A stretch of 64,000 nucleotides of DNA, from contig NZ_VFNC01000001.1 of NCBI RefSeq assembly GCF_006715395.1, forward strand, positions 186,001 through 250,000, given 5' to 3'. The notes beneath the pieces are model-generated. The model saw nothing but the letters and a program-made list of their open reading frames with translations. It was not told where the DNA came from and did not search any database. A program made the position numbers and the translations under genes. This DNA is from Streptomyces sp. SLBN-31. Lineage in GTDB: Bacteria > Actinomycetota > Actinomycetes > Streptomycetales > Streptomycetaceae. This document shows positions 35,135-42,247 of the stretch, piece after piece. Numbering within the stretch: position 1 is the stretch's first letter; the number at the start of each line of letters is the position of its first letter.

Positions 35135-36572
35135 GGCTCACCTCCGCCTGGCCGAGACCGACCTGGAGATCGAGGTCGAGGGTGCCGGCGTTCCCGCCGC
35201 CCTTGACCGGTTTCAGGGTCACGTCCTTGTGCTTGCCCGGCTGCACGTCCACGTCCTGCCTTCGGTCCCCCGGCAACTGGATGTCGCCCACGCCCACGTC
35301 GATCGTCAGCCGCACGGTCACGTCCTTGGGCACGATCACCCACAGCCGGCCCGCCCCGACCTCGGCGCCCGTGCTCACCGTCTGTCCCTTCGTCAGCCGC
35401 AGCCGGCTCAGGTCCAGGGTGCCGACACCGCTGCCCAGGTGGTACTTCCCCTGCACCTCCGCCACGGCGGCCGGCTGCCAGGTCGTGCGCGTCCAGTGCG
35501 TGCCGATGTCCTTGGGCAGGGCGGCCGACGAGGCGAGCAGCGCCGCCGTGACGACGGCCAGGAAGACCGACCCCGCTCCCGTGCGCCCCAGGAAGGCGCT
35601 GACCGCTATACCGAGGCCGAAGACGACGAGCGCCCAGGCGAGTCCGGTCTGCAGGCTGGTGCCGAGCGCGTGGTCCTGCCACGTGGCGGCGGTGCCGAGG
35701 CCGCCCGCGAGGAGCGCGAACAGGAAGATCCAGCCCCCGATCCAGCGGGGGCCGCGCGGCTTCGGCGCCGGGACGCGCGGGGTGCGTGTGTCCGTGCGGT
35801 TGATCCAGGAGTTGCCGAGGCTGATGTTGACGGCCGCGGCGATGTCCCGGTCGTGGGATTCCCGGGGACCCCACAGGTAGCCGGTGCCGCCGACGTGCGT
35901 GCCGTCCTTGACGATGGGCTCGCGCCACCAGGAGGGGTAGAAGGCGGGGACGGGCGGCGCCTGGGCCTCCGGCGGGGCGTCGGCGGCGGCCTGGGCGGCC
36001 AGCGGGTCCGGGTCGGGTGCCCCTCGCTGGCGCGACCAGTAGCCGGCGCCGGCCAGCAGCAGCGAGAGCACGACGGCGAAGGCCAGCACACTGCCGTTCC
36101 TGAGCATGGTCAGGAAGACTCCGCAGCCGACCAGCGCGAACAGCACCGCGGTCAGCGCCTGCCCGTCGACGCGGCCGGTGAGCAGCTTGCGGACCTCGTT
36201 CTCCTCGTCGTCCTCGAACGGGACGAGGAGCCACACGAACCCGTAGAAGATCAGGCCGATGCCGCCGGTCGCGGAGAGCACGACGAGGGTGATCCGGAAG
36301 ATCACCGGGTCCATGTCGCACTGCCGCCCGAGCCCGGAACACACTCCGGCGAGCATCTTGTACCGCCGGTCGCGGCGGAACCTCTCGGGGGCTCCGAAGT
36401 CCGCCGTACCGGGGTCCGTGCCGGGGTCCGCAGTGCCGTCCGCGCCGGCTTCCGGTCCGGTGGCAGTCGGGGCGTGCGCGGCGGGCGCGGCATCCTGCGG
36501 CCCGGCGCCCGGTGAGGGGCGAGGGCCGGGGCCGGGTCCCGGACCCGGCGCGGCGCGCTCGTGATCTGTCAT
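35121..36572 (-). CDS. PspC-domain membrane protein with LiaF-like C-terminus
   Basis: 483 residues. A Pro/Gly-rich N-terminal tail (about 1-60) precedes a PspC domain (about 65-125, RYKMLAGVCSGLGRQCDMDPVIFRI then IFYGFVWLLVPFEDDEE). Further membrane helices follow (DGQALTAVLFALVGCGVFLTML, WIGGWIFLFALLAGGLG and others). The C-terminal beta region (KYHLGSGVGTLDLSRL, GAGRLWVIVPKDVTVRLTIDVGVGDIQLP) matches the cell-wall stress LiaF/DUF2154-type fold. ATG at 36572. It is divergent from a histidine kinase that also carries a PspC domain, a layout typical of LiaRS/PspC envelope-stress modules. It probably senses or damps membrane stress and feeds the adjacent kinase; that is inference from context. 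Confidence 0.87.
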   Translation of the reverse strand: MTDHERAAPGPGPGPGPRPSPGAGPQDAAPAAHAPTATGPEAGADGTADPGTDPGTADFGAPERFRRDRRYKMLAGVCSGLGRQCDMDPVIFRITLVVLSATGGIGLIFYGFVWLLVPFEDDEENEVRKLLTGRVDGQALTAVLFALVGCGVFLTMLRNGSVLAFAVVLSLLLAGAGYWSRQRGAPDPDPLAAQAAADAPPEAQAPPVPAFYPSWWREPIVKDGTHVGGTGYLWGPRESHDRDIAAAVNISLGNSWINRTDTRTPRVPAPKPRGPRWIGGWIFLFALLAGGLGTAATWQDHALGTSLQTGLAWALVVFGLGIAVSAFLGRTGAGSVFLAVVTAALLASSAALPKDIGTHWTRTTWQPAAVAEVQGKYHLGSGVGTLDLSRLRLTKGQTVSTGAEVGAGRLWVIVPKDVTVRLTIDVGVGDIQLPGDRRQDVDVQPGKHKDVTLKPVKGGGNAGTLDLDLQVGLGQAEVSRAAS

Positions 36573-36752
36573 GGCTCCATGGTGACGGGCGGGCCGCCCC
36601 GGCGGGAGTCGGGACGACCCTGGACCGACCCTGATATCGCCCCCGAGCCGGCGCCCAGGGAAGCCTTCGACGGGCCACGCCGCCGAAGATCAGGGGAGTC
36701 TCGGGGGCCGACCCTGATGTCCTCGTCCGCCGGCCGTGTGAGGATCGGTGGC
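36573..36752. promoter_or_regulatory. Divergent PspC promoter region with repeated CCCTGAT motif
   Basis: CCGACCCTGATATC (36625-36638) and CCGACCCTGATGTC (36708-36721) are near-identical direct repeats 83 bases apart. GATCAGGG at 36688-36695 is the same core inverted. Dispersed copies of one motif between a two-component system and its partner suggest binding sites for the LuxR-type regulator encoded at 38.0 kb. Confidence 0.4.
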
Positions 36753-38045
36753 ATGCCGGAAGCCGCCGCAGCGCCCCTCGTCGAACCGCGGCCGCCGCGC
36801 AAGCTCTACCGCAGCAGCGACGGACGCTGGCTGGGTGGCGTGGCGCGGGGGCTCGCCGGGCATCTCGGACTGCCCGTCATCTGGGTCCGGCTGGTCTTCG
36901 TCGGCCTGTTCATGGCGGACGGCCTCGGCGCGCTGCTGTACGCCGCGTTCTGGTTCTTCGTACCGCTGGGCGTCGGCGGCGTCGGCGGGCAGAAGCCCCC
37001 GGCGTTCGTCAGCACCGAGACCTCGCCCGACGGCCGCCGACGCCTGGTGGCCCGCAAGCCGGACCGGGGCCAGATCGTCGCGCTGCTCCTCATGGTCGTG
37101 GTGGCCCTGGTCTTCGTGGGCAACGTCAACCTGAGCGGGGGCGTCAAGGCCTACCTGTGGCCCGCCGTCCTCGTCGGCGCGGGCGTCGCACTGGTCTGGC
37201 GCCAGGCGGACAACGCCCGCCGGGCCCGCTGGGTCGAGGTCGGCAGCCGCCGCCGCACGCTGACCCTGCTGCGCGCCGCGGGCGGCGTCCTGCTCGTCAC
37301 CGCCGGCGTCTCCGGCATCTTCGTCCTCCAGGGCTCCGCCGCCCACCTCGGCTCCGTCCTGCAGGCGGCCCTCGCCGTCCTCGTCGGGACAACGCTCCTC
37401 GCCGGGCCCTACCTCGTCCGCATGACCCAGGACCTGTCCGAGGAACGCCTGATGCGCATCCGCGCCCAGGAGCGCGCCGAGGTCGCCGCCCATGTCCACG
37501 ACTCCGTGCTGCACACCCTGACCCTGATCCAGCGCAACGCGGAGAACGCCGGCGAGGTGCGCCGCCTGGCCCGCGCCCAGGAACGCGACCTGCGGACCTG
37601 GCTGTACAAGCCGGAGGGCACCGGCAAGGACGAGGCCGACGAACCCGCCGGCCTCGCCGACGCCGTCCGGCGCAACGCCGCCGAGGTCGAGGACAAGCAC
37701 GGCGTCCCCATCGAGGTCGTCGTCGTCGGCGACTGCCCGCTCGACGAGAGGATCGCCGCGCAGATGCAGGCCGCGCGCGAGGCGATGGTCAACGCCGCCA
37801 AGTACGGTGGCGAGGGAGGCGCGGTGCAGGTCTACGCCGAAGTGGAGGGGAAGACGGTCTTCGTGTCCGTGCGGGACCGCGGCCCCGGCTTCGACCTCGA
37901 CTCGATACCCGCCGACCGCATGGGCGTCAGAGAATCGATCATCGGCCGCATGGAGCGCAACGGGGGCACGGCGCGCCTGCGCGCGGTGCCCGACGGCGGC
38001 ACGGAGGTCGAGCTGGAGATGGAGAGGGCGGAGAAGACGTCATGA
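36753..38045 (+). CDS. Histidine kinase with N-terminal PspC domain
   Basis: 430-residue sensor kinase. The PspC domain comes first (about 25-85, RKLYRSSDGRWLGGVARGLAGHLGLP). Several membrane helices follow (LGALLYAAFWFFVPLGV, IVALLLMVVVALVFVGN, LLRAAGGVLLVTAGVSGIFVL). Then come the HisKA_3 dimerisation helix with phospho-acceptor His in VAAHVHDSVLHTLTLIQ (about 246) and an HATPase domain (REAMVNAAKYGG, VRDRGPGFDLDSI, GGTEVELEME). ATG at 36753 after GAGGATCGGTGG is preferred; ATG 36717 is in frame. The stop overlaps the regulator start as ATGA, so the two are translationally coupled. It belongs to the envelope-stress module with the divergent PspC protein. Confidence 0.9.
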   Translation: MPEAAAAPLVEPRPPRKLYRSSDGRWLGGVARGLAGHLGLPVIWVRLVFVGLFMADGLGALLYAAFWFFVPLGVGGVGGQKPPAFVSTETSPDGRRRLVARKPDRGQIVALLLMVVVALVFVGNVNLSGGVKAYLWPAVLVGAGVALVWRQADNARRARWVEVGSRRRTLTLLRAAGGVLLVTAGVSGIFVLQGSAAHLGSVLQAALAVLVGTTLLAGPYLVRMTQDLSEERLMRIRAQERAEVAAHVHDSVLHTLTLIQRNAENAGEVRRLARAQERDLRTWLYKPEGTGKDEADEPAGLADAVRRNAAEVEDKHGVPIEVVVVGDCPLDERIAAQMQAAREAMVNAAKYGGEGGAVQVYAEVEGKTVFVSVRDRGPGFDLDSIPADRMGVRESIIGRMERNGGTARLRAVPDGGTEVELEMERAEKTS

Positions 38046-38761
38046 GCGATCCGACCGAGGCGAACGAGTCAGTGGAGCCGACCGGCGGGAGTGCCGGGGA
38101 GCGGCACGTGCGCGTGGTCCTCGTCGACGACCACCGCATGTTCCGTACAGGCGTACAGGCCGAGATCGGCCGTACCGACGAGACCGGCGTCGAGGTCGTC
38201 GGCGAGGCCGCGGACGTCGACCAGGCGGTCACGGTCATCACCGCGACCCGCCCCGAGGTCGTCCTCCTCGACGTCCACCTCCCGGGCGGCGGAGGGGTCG
38301 AAGTGCTGCGCCGCTGCGCTCCGTTGATGGCCGACGCCGAGCAGCCCGTGCGCTTCCTCGCGCTGTCCGTGTCGGACGCGGCGGAGGACGTGATCGGTGT
38401 GATCCGCGGCGGCGCCCGCGGCTACGTCACCAAGACGATCACCGGCACCGACCTCGTCAACTCCGTCTTCCGGGTCCAGGAGGGGGACGCCGTGTTCTCC
38501 CCGCGGCTGGCCGGCTTCGTCCTGGACGCGTTCGCCTCCACCGACGCCCCGCCGGTCGACGAGGACTTGGACCGGCTCACCCAGCGCGAGCGCGAGGTGC
38601 TGCGCCTGATCGCCCGCGGGTACGCGTACAAGGAGATCGCCAAGCAGCTGTTCATCTCGGTGAAGACGGTCGAGTCCCATGTCTCGGCGGTCCTGCGGAA
38701 GCTGCAGCTGTCGAACCGGCACGAGCTGACGCGGTGGGCGACGGCCCGGCGCCTGGTCTGA
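38042..38761 (+). CDS. LuxR/NarL-type response regulator
   Basis: 239 residues, partner of the overlapping histidine kinase. Receiver domain: VVLVDDHRMFRTGVQAEI (acidic pair), phospho-acceptor Asp in VVLLDVHLPGGGG (about 77), Ser/Thr in LALSVSD and Lys in GYVTKTITG. The C-terminal GerE helix-turn-helix (about 178-230) includes LTQREREVLRLIARGYAYKEIA and SVKTVESHVSAVLRKLQL. It likely binds the CCCTGAT repeats in the divergent promoter to control both PspC genes; this is inference. It ends 3 bases from the convergent NlpC/P60 gene. Confidence 0.93.
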   Translation: MSDPTEANESVEPTGGSAGERHVRVVLVDDHRMFRTGVQAEIGRTDETGVEVVGEAADVDQAVTVITATRPEVVLLDVHLPGGGGVEVLRRCAPLMADAEQPVRFLALSVSDAAEDVIGVIRGGARGYVTKTITGTDLVNSVFRVQEGDAVFSPRLAGFVLDAFASTDAPPVDEDLDRLTQREREVLRLIARGYAYKEIAKQLFISVKTVESHVSAVLRKLQLSNRHELTRWATARRLV

Positions 38762-38764
38762 CGC

Positions 38765-39838
38765 TCACACCACCCGCGTCGCCCCCGCGAAGGGCATCTC
38801 GTCGATCGGCGCGATCCGCACCGGAGCCGAGGGGTTCGGGGCATGGATCATCTGCCCGTTGCCGATGTAGATGCCGACGTGGCTGATGCCCGAGTAGAAG
38901 AACACCAGGTCGCCCGGGAGCAGTTCGGACCGCGAGACCCGGCGGCCGGCGTCGATCTGGGCGTATGTCGTGCGGGGCAGGGAGACGCCCGCGGAGCGGT
39001 ACGCGGACAGGACGAGGCCCGAGCAGTCGAAGGCGTCCGGGCCGGTGGCGCCCCACACGTAGGGGCTGCCGAGCTTGGAGTAGGCGTACTGGACGGCGGC
39101 CGCGGCACGGGAGTCGGGTGCCTGGGCCGTGGCCGGGGCGGGAACCTGGAGCCCGACGCGTCCGTCCGTGCCCGACCGGGACGCGCGGCCCGTACCGCCG
39201 CCGTCCAGCCCGAGCCGTGCGCGCTCCTCGGGCGACAGGCCGGACAGCAGCCGTCGTGCCGCGTCCAGCTTGCCGGTGATCGTCTTCTTCTGTCGCGCCA
39301 GTTCGGCCTGCCGTGCCTTCAGTGAGGTCAGCTCGGTGCGTGCGGTCCCGCGCAACTGCTGGATCTCCCGCAGCTGTTCGCGTACGCCCGCGACGGCCGC
39401 CGCCTGCCGGGTGCCGACCCGGTCGACGAACTCGGCGCCGTCCAGGTACCGGTCGGGATCGCTGGAGAGGACGAGCTGCACCGCGGGGTCCAGCCCGCCG
39501 CCCCGGTACTGCGCCGCCGCCACCGAACCCAGCGCTTCCCGCGCCGAGTTGAGCCTTTCCGTCTTGCGTGCCGCCTCGTCCCGCAGGGTCGACAGGCGGT
39601 CCTCGGCGGTCTGCGCCTTCTCCTTCGCGCCGTCGTACTTCTGGGTGGCGGTCTCGGCCTCCTGGTAGAGCCGGTCCACCTTCGCCTTGACCTGTGCCGG
39701 AGTCAGCCGCGGCTCGGCGTGCCCGGTCCCGTCGAAGGCCGTCGCGGTCGCGGCGCCCGCCAGGGCGATCGTGAAGGCCGTACGGGCGGTGCTGCCGCCC
39801 AGTGATGATCGCCGACCGGGCTTGCGATGCGCTGCCAC
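38765..39838 (-). CDS. NlpC/P60 peptidoglycan hydrolase (1)
   Basis: 357-residue secreted endopeptidase. GTG at 39838 gives VAAHRKPGRRSSLGG, homologous to the MASHRKSR start of the second NlpC/P60 protein in this window; the frame continues upstream to 39907 without support. Signal region, then a long coiled coil (about 40-220, VKAKVDRLYQEAETATQKYDGAKEKAQ onward). The NlpC domain (about 245-357) has the nucleophile in DAFDCSGLVLSAYRSAG and the catalytic His in SHVGIYIGNGQMIHAPN. It should cleave peptide stems of the cell wall outside the membrane. A 17-bp perfect hairpin lies in its leader, without the c-di-AMP riboswitch of its paralogue. Confidence 0.92.
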   Translation of the reverse strand: MAAHRKPGRRSSLGGSTARTAFTIALAGAATATAFDGTGHAEPRLTPAQVKAKVDRLYQEAETATQKYDGAKEKAQTAEDRLSTLRDEAARKTERLNSAREALGSVAAAQYRGGGLDPAVQLVLSSDPDRYLDGAEFVDRVGTRQAAAVAGVREQLREIQQLRGTARTELTSLKARQAELARQKKTITGKLDAARRLLSGLSPEERARLGLDGGGTGRASRSGTDGRVGLQVPAPATAQAPDSRAAAAVQYAYSKLGSPYVWGATGPDAFDCSGLVLSAYRSAGVSLPRTTYAQIDAGRRVSRSELLPGDLVFFYSGISHVGIYIGNGQMIHAPNPSAPVRIAPIDEMPFAGATRVV

Positions 39839-39888
39839 CTGGGCTGCACGTCCTCTCGTACGACGACCCCGTCCGGGGCGGCTTACGC

Positions 39889-39931
39889 GTCCGGCGGCGG
39901 CCCGCACAGGGGGAGCGGGCCGCCGCCGGAC
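39889..39931 (-). repeat. 17-bp perfect inverted repeat in the NlpC/P60 leader
   Basis: The arms at 39889-39905 and 39915-39931 are exact complements with a 9-base loop. It lies 50-90 bases upstream of the minus-strand start at 39838. Upstream of it, GGACC and CGTCC are 17 bases apart (around 40003-40029 on the minus strand), which resembles a SigE-type promoter (GGAAC, 16-17, CGTC), so the hairpin could be transcribed. No T run follows it. Confidence 0.45.
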
Positions 39932-40247
39932 CTTCTCGGCGGTGGTGGCCGACTGCCGCCCCTGGCCCGGGCGGCGGTGGGGAGCCGGTCACCTGGGGAA
40001 GGACGCTAAACCTGGCGGTGTCGGTCCGGTAACGCATTGTGCGGAAGTGCCTTGAGTGGGGCGGCCGGTGACCGTGTACGACCGTGATCCAGGCCATGCC
40101 TCGTCGGGTTCACGCGGTGCGCTGACCGAAGTGACGGTTTTCGGGTGTCCCCGGGTGGCGGGGTGCTATGGCGCATATATGCGGCCGGCGAAGTGGGGGA
40201 GGGCCGGTGTCGGGTGCCCCGGGCGCCCCTGTCTAAGCTCCGGCCTC

Positions 40248-40601
40248 ATGGACGTACTCATCCATCTCTTCGTCGGCCTGCACATCGTCGGCATCGCCGC
40301 GCTGCTCGGCGGCTTCCTCACCCAAATGAAGGCGATGGGGCAGGGCACGGCCCGCTTCGTCCCCGGCATGCTGCACGGGGCGCTGACCATGCTGCTCACC
40401 GGCGCGATCCTGGTCGGCCTCAACCAGGCCGACGACCACCACGTCAACAACGTCAAGATCGGCCTGAAGCTGGCCCTGCTGATCGTGATCCTCGGCCTGG
40501 TCTACGTGAAGCGGGACGAGGAGAAGGTGGACAAGAGCATGTTCGCCCTGGTGGGCGCGCTCACCACGGCGAACATCTTCATCGCGGTGCTGTGGACCTG
40601 A
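40248..40601 (+). CDS. Small four-helix membrane protein
   Basis: 117 residues with four membrane helices (IHLFVGLHIVGIAALLGGFL, GMLHGALTMLLTGAILVGL, IGLKLALLIVILGLVYV, MFALVGALTTANIFIAVLW) and few charged residues apart from DEEKVDK between the last two. ATG at 40248 has no ribosome site and lies 8 bases after TAAGCT, so it may be translated from a leaderless mRNA. Conserved-looking but of unknown function. Confidence 0.8.
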   Translation: MDVLIHLFVGLHIVGIAALLGGFLTQMKAMGQGTARFVPGMLHGALTMLLTGAILVGLNQADDHHVNNVKIGLKLALLIVILGLVYVKRDEEKVDKSMFALVGALTTANIFIAVLWT

Positions 40602-40659
40602 CGTAGGCGCGTGGGGGTGCGGGGGGCGCACGGCGAAGGCCGCGCGCCCCATTGGTGCG

Positions 40660-41826
40660 TCAGGCCGGTCGGACCACGCTGTGGATGATGGACTCGCCGC
40701 CGTAGTAGATCGACTCCTCGCGGACGTACGCGCCCGGCTTCGGGGCGTGGATCATCATGCCGTTGCCGATGTAGATGCCGACGTGGCTGATGTCGTCGTA
40801 GAAGAAGATCAGGTCGCCGGGCTGGGCGTCGGTGAGGGAGACGGTGGTGCCGGCGTTCACCTGGTCGTAGGTGGTGCGGGGAAGCGTGACGCCGGCGGCC
40901 TTCCAGGCGGCCTGGGTGAGGCCGGAGCAGTCGTAGGAGTCGGGTCCTGTGGCGCCCCAGACGTACGGCTTGCCGATCTGCGCGCGGGCGAACGCGATCG
41001 CCTTCGCGGCCTTGGTGGCGTACGAGGTGTCAGAGGTGCCGGTGCCGGTTCCAGTACTGGTGCCGGTGCTGGAACCGGACGTGGAGCCGCTGTCCTGGGC
41101 CGCGGCCTCGGCCTGCGCGGCCGCCTGCTGCTTGGCCAGCTCCGCGGCCTTGCGGGCGGCCTCCTCCTGCTTCTGCTTCTCGATCTCCGCGAGCCGCGCC
41201 TTCTCCTCGGCCGTCAGCTTCGACAGCAGTTCGCGCGCGGAGCTGAGCTTGCGCTGCACCGTGGACTTGGCGGTCTGCAGGTCGCTCTGCGTCCGGGTGA
41301 GCGTCTCCAGGCTCCGGGAGGCCTCCTCGCGCTTCTTCATCGTCGCCGACTGCTCGGCGAAGTAGTCGTCGACCGCGGTCTTCTGACGTGAGGTCAGCCG
41401 GCCCATCAGCTGGGTCTGGTCGAAGTAGTCCTGCGGGGAGTCGGCGAGCAGGAAGGTCGCGGTGTCGGGTGCGGCGGCCCCGGTGCGGTACTGGGCGGCC
41501 GCGAACGAACCGAGCTCCTCGCGCTCCTGGTTGAGCTTCTGGGCGCGCTGGGCGACGTCGTCGAGGAGGGTGTCCACCTGCTTGCGCTGCTTGGTGGTCT
41601 TCTCCTTGGCCGCGTTGTACTTCTCGGTGGCCGACTCGGCCTGGCGGTAGAGGTCGTCGACCTTCTTCTCGACCTCCTCGATGCTGGGCCGGCCGTCGGT
41701 GGAGGGTGCTGCGTTGGCCGTCTGGGACAGCAGTGCCACGGAGGTGAGGGTGGCCGTGGCGAGAGCGGGGGTGCGTATGCCTGCTACGCGCGTTCCCGCG
41801 GGGCGCGACTTGCGGTGCGACGCCAA
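40660..41826 (-). CDS. NlpC/P60 peptidoglycan hydrolase (2), riboswitch-controlled
   Basis: 388-residue secreted endopeptidase. TTG at 41826 (MASHRKSRPAG) follows GGAAGGAG 9 bases upstream. A signal-like N-terminus ending TANAAPS leads into a long coiled coil (about 45-240, EVEKKVDDLYRQAESATEKYNAAKEKTTK onward, later EKARLAEIEKQKQEEAARKAA). A Gly/Ser/Thr-rich hinge (TGTSTGTGTGT) precedes the NlpC domain (about 275-388) with Cys in DSYDCSGLTQAAWKAAG and His in SHVGIYIGNGMMIHAPK. It cuts peptidoglycan peptides during growth or spore development. A c-di-AMP-type riboswitch fills its 5' leader. Confidence 0.94.
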   Translation of the reverse strand: MASHRKSRPAGTRVAGIRTPALATATLTSVALLSQTANAAPSTDGRPSIEEVEKKVDDLYRQAESATEKYNAAKEKTTKQRKQVDTLLDDVAQRAQKLNQEREELGSFAAAQYRTGAAAPDTATFLLADSPQDYFDQTQLMGRLTSRQKTAVDDYFAEQSATMKKREEASRSLETLTRTQSDLQTAKSTVQRKLSSARELLSKLTAEEKARLAEIEKQKQEEAARKAAELAKQQAAAQAEAAAQDSGSTSGSSTGTSTGTGTGTSDTSYATKAAKAIAFARAQIGKPYVWGATGPDSYDCSGLTQAAWKAAGVTLPRTTYDQVNAGTTVSLTDAQPGDLIFFYDDISHVGIYIGNGMMIHAPKPGAYVREESIYYGGESIIHSVVRPA

Positions 41827-41844
41827 GGGAGGCGACTCCTTCCA

Positions 41845-42006
41845 TGTTCCGCCTACCGAGTTAGCTGTCGGGTTCGGGCGGGTGGTTCGGAAGGGTTGCC
41901 CTACGGTCCGCTCCCCGTGAGGGGTCGGGCCGATTCACCCCGAGGTCGGTTGGGTCCCCGGCTCCGGACGGCGCGGCGGCGCCCCGGACTCGGCGGAGGC
42001 CACGCG
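41845..42006 (-). ncRNA. Cyclic di-AMP riboswitch (ydaO-yuaA type)
   Basis: Read on the minus strand, the leader contains the conserved blocks of the actinobacterial ydaO class in order: CCGCCGAGTCCGG, GGAGCCGGGGACCCAA, CGGGGTGAATC, CCGTAGGG followed by ACCCTTCCGAACC, and CCGACAGCTAACTCGGTAGGCGG, split here as CCGACAGCTAAC and GTAGGCGG. The last block ends only a few bases before the Shine-Dalgarno. In Streptomyces this class sits in front of wall hydrolases such as RpfA and NlpC/P60 proteins and lowers expression when c-di-AMP is high. Boundaries are approximate. Confidence 0.88.
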
Positions 42007-42096
42007 GCCCGGCGACGTTCGCCGGTGGGGGTCGTATGGCCTTGCGGAACGGTAGCCAACTCGTGTGGCCCATGTGAAGGACGATGTTCGATATGC

Positions 42097-42124
42097 CCGA
42101 TACATTTTCGTGACCTTTGGTCAA
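42097..42124 (-). promoter_or_regulatory. Promoter for the riboswitch and NlpC/P60 (2)
   Basis: TTGACC (42124-42119) and TATCGG (42102-42097) spaced by 16 bases, giving a 5' leader of about 265 bases, long enough for the riboswitch. The -35 lies in the palindrome TGACC-TTT-GGTCA (42111-42123), and GTCAC-AGATC-GTGAC (42138-42152) is just upstream; both may be regulator sites. Confidence 0.5.
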
Positions 42125-42216
42125 CCTTCCGCCGCTGGTCACAGATCGTGACGGAAGGGTGTGGCAGCGTGCGCGGCGGTATCGGATCCGGCGATGTTCT
42201 CAGGGCGGCGGCGGGC

Positions 42217-42238
42217 TGTCAGTGGGGCCCCCTAGACT
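42217..42238 (+). promoter_or_regulatory. DNA-damage (RecA-NDp / PafBC-type) promoter of pcrA
   Basis: TGTCAGTG (42217-42224), 8 bases, then TAGACT (42233-42238): an exact fit to TGTCRGTG-N8-TAnnnT, the RecA-independent damage promoter activated by PafBC in mycobacteria. The expected transcription start is within about 3 bases of the pcrA ATG. Confidence 0.75.
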
Positions 42239-42247
42239 CGGAGAGCG

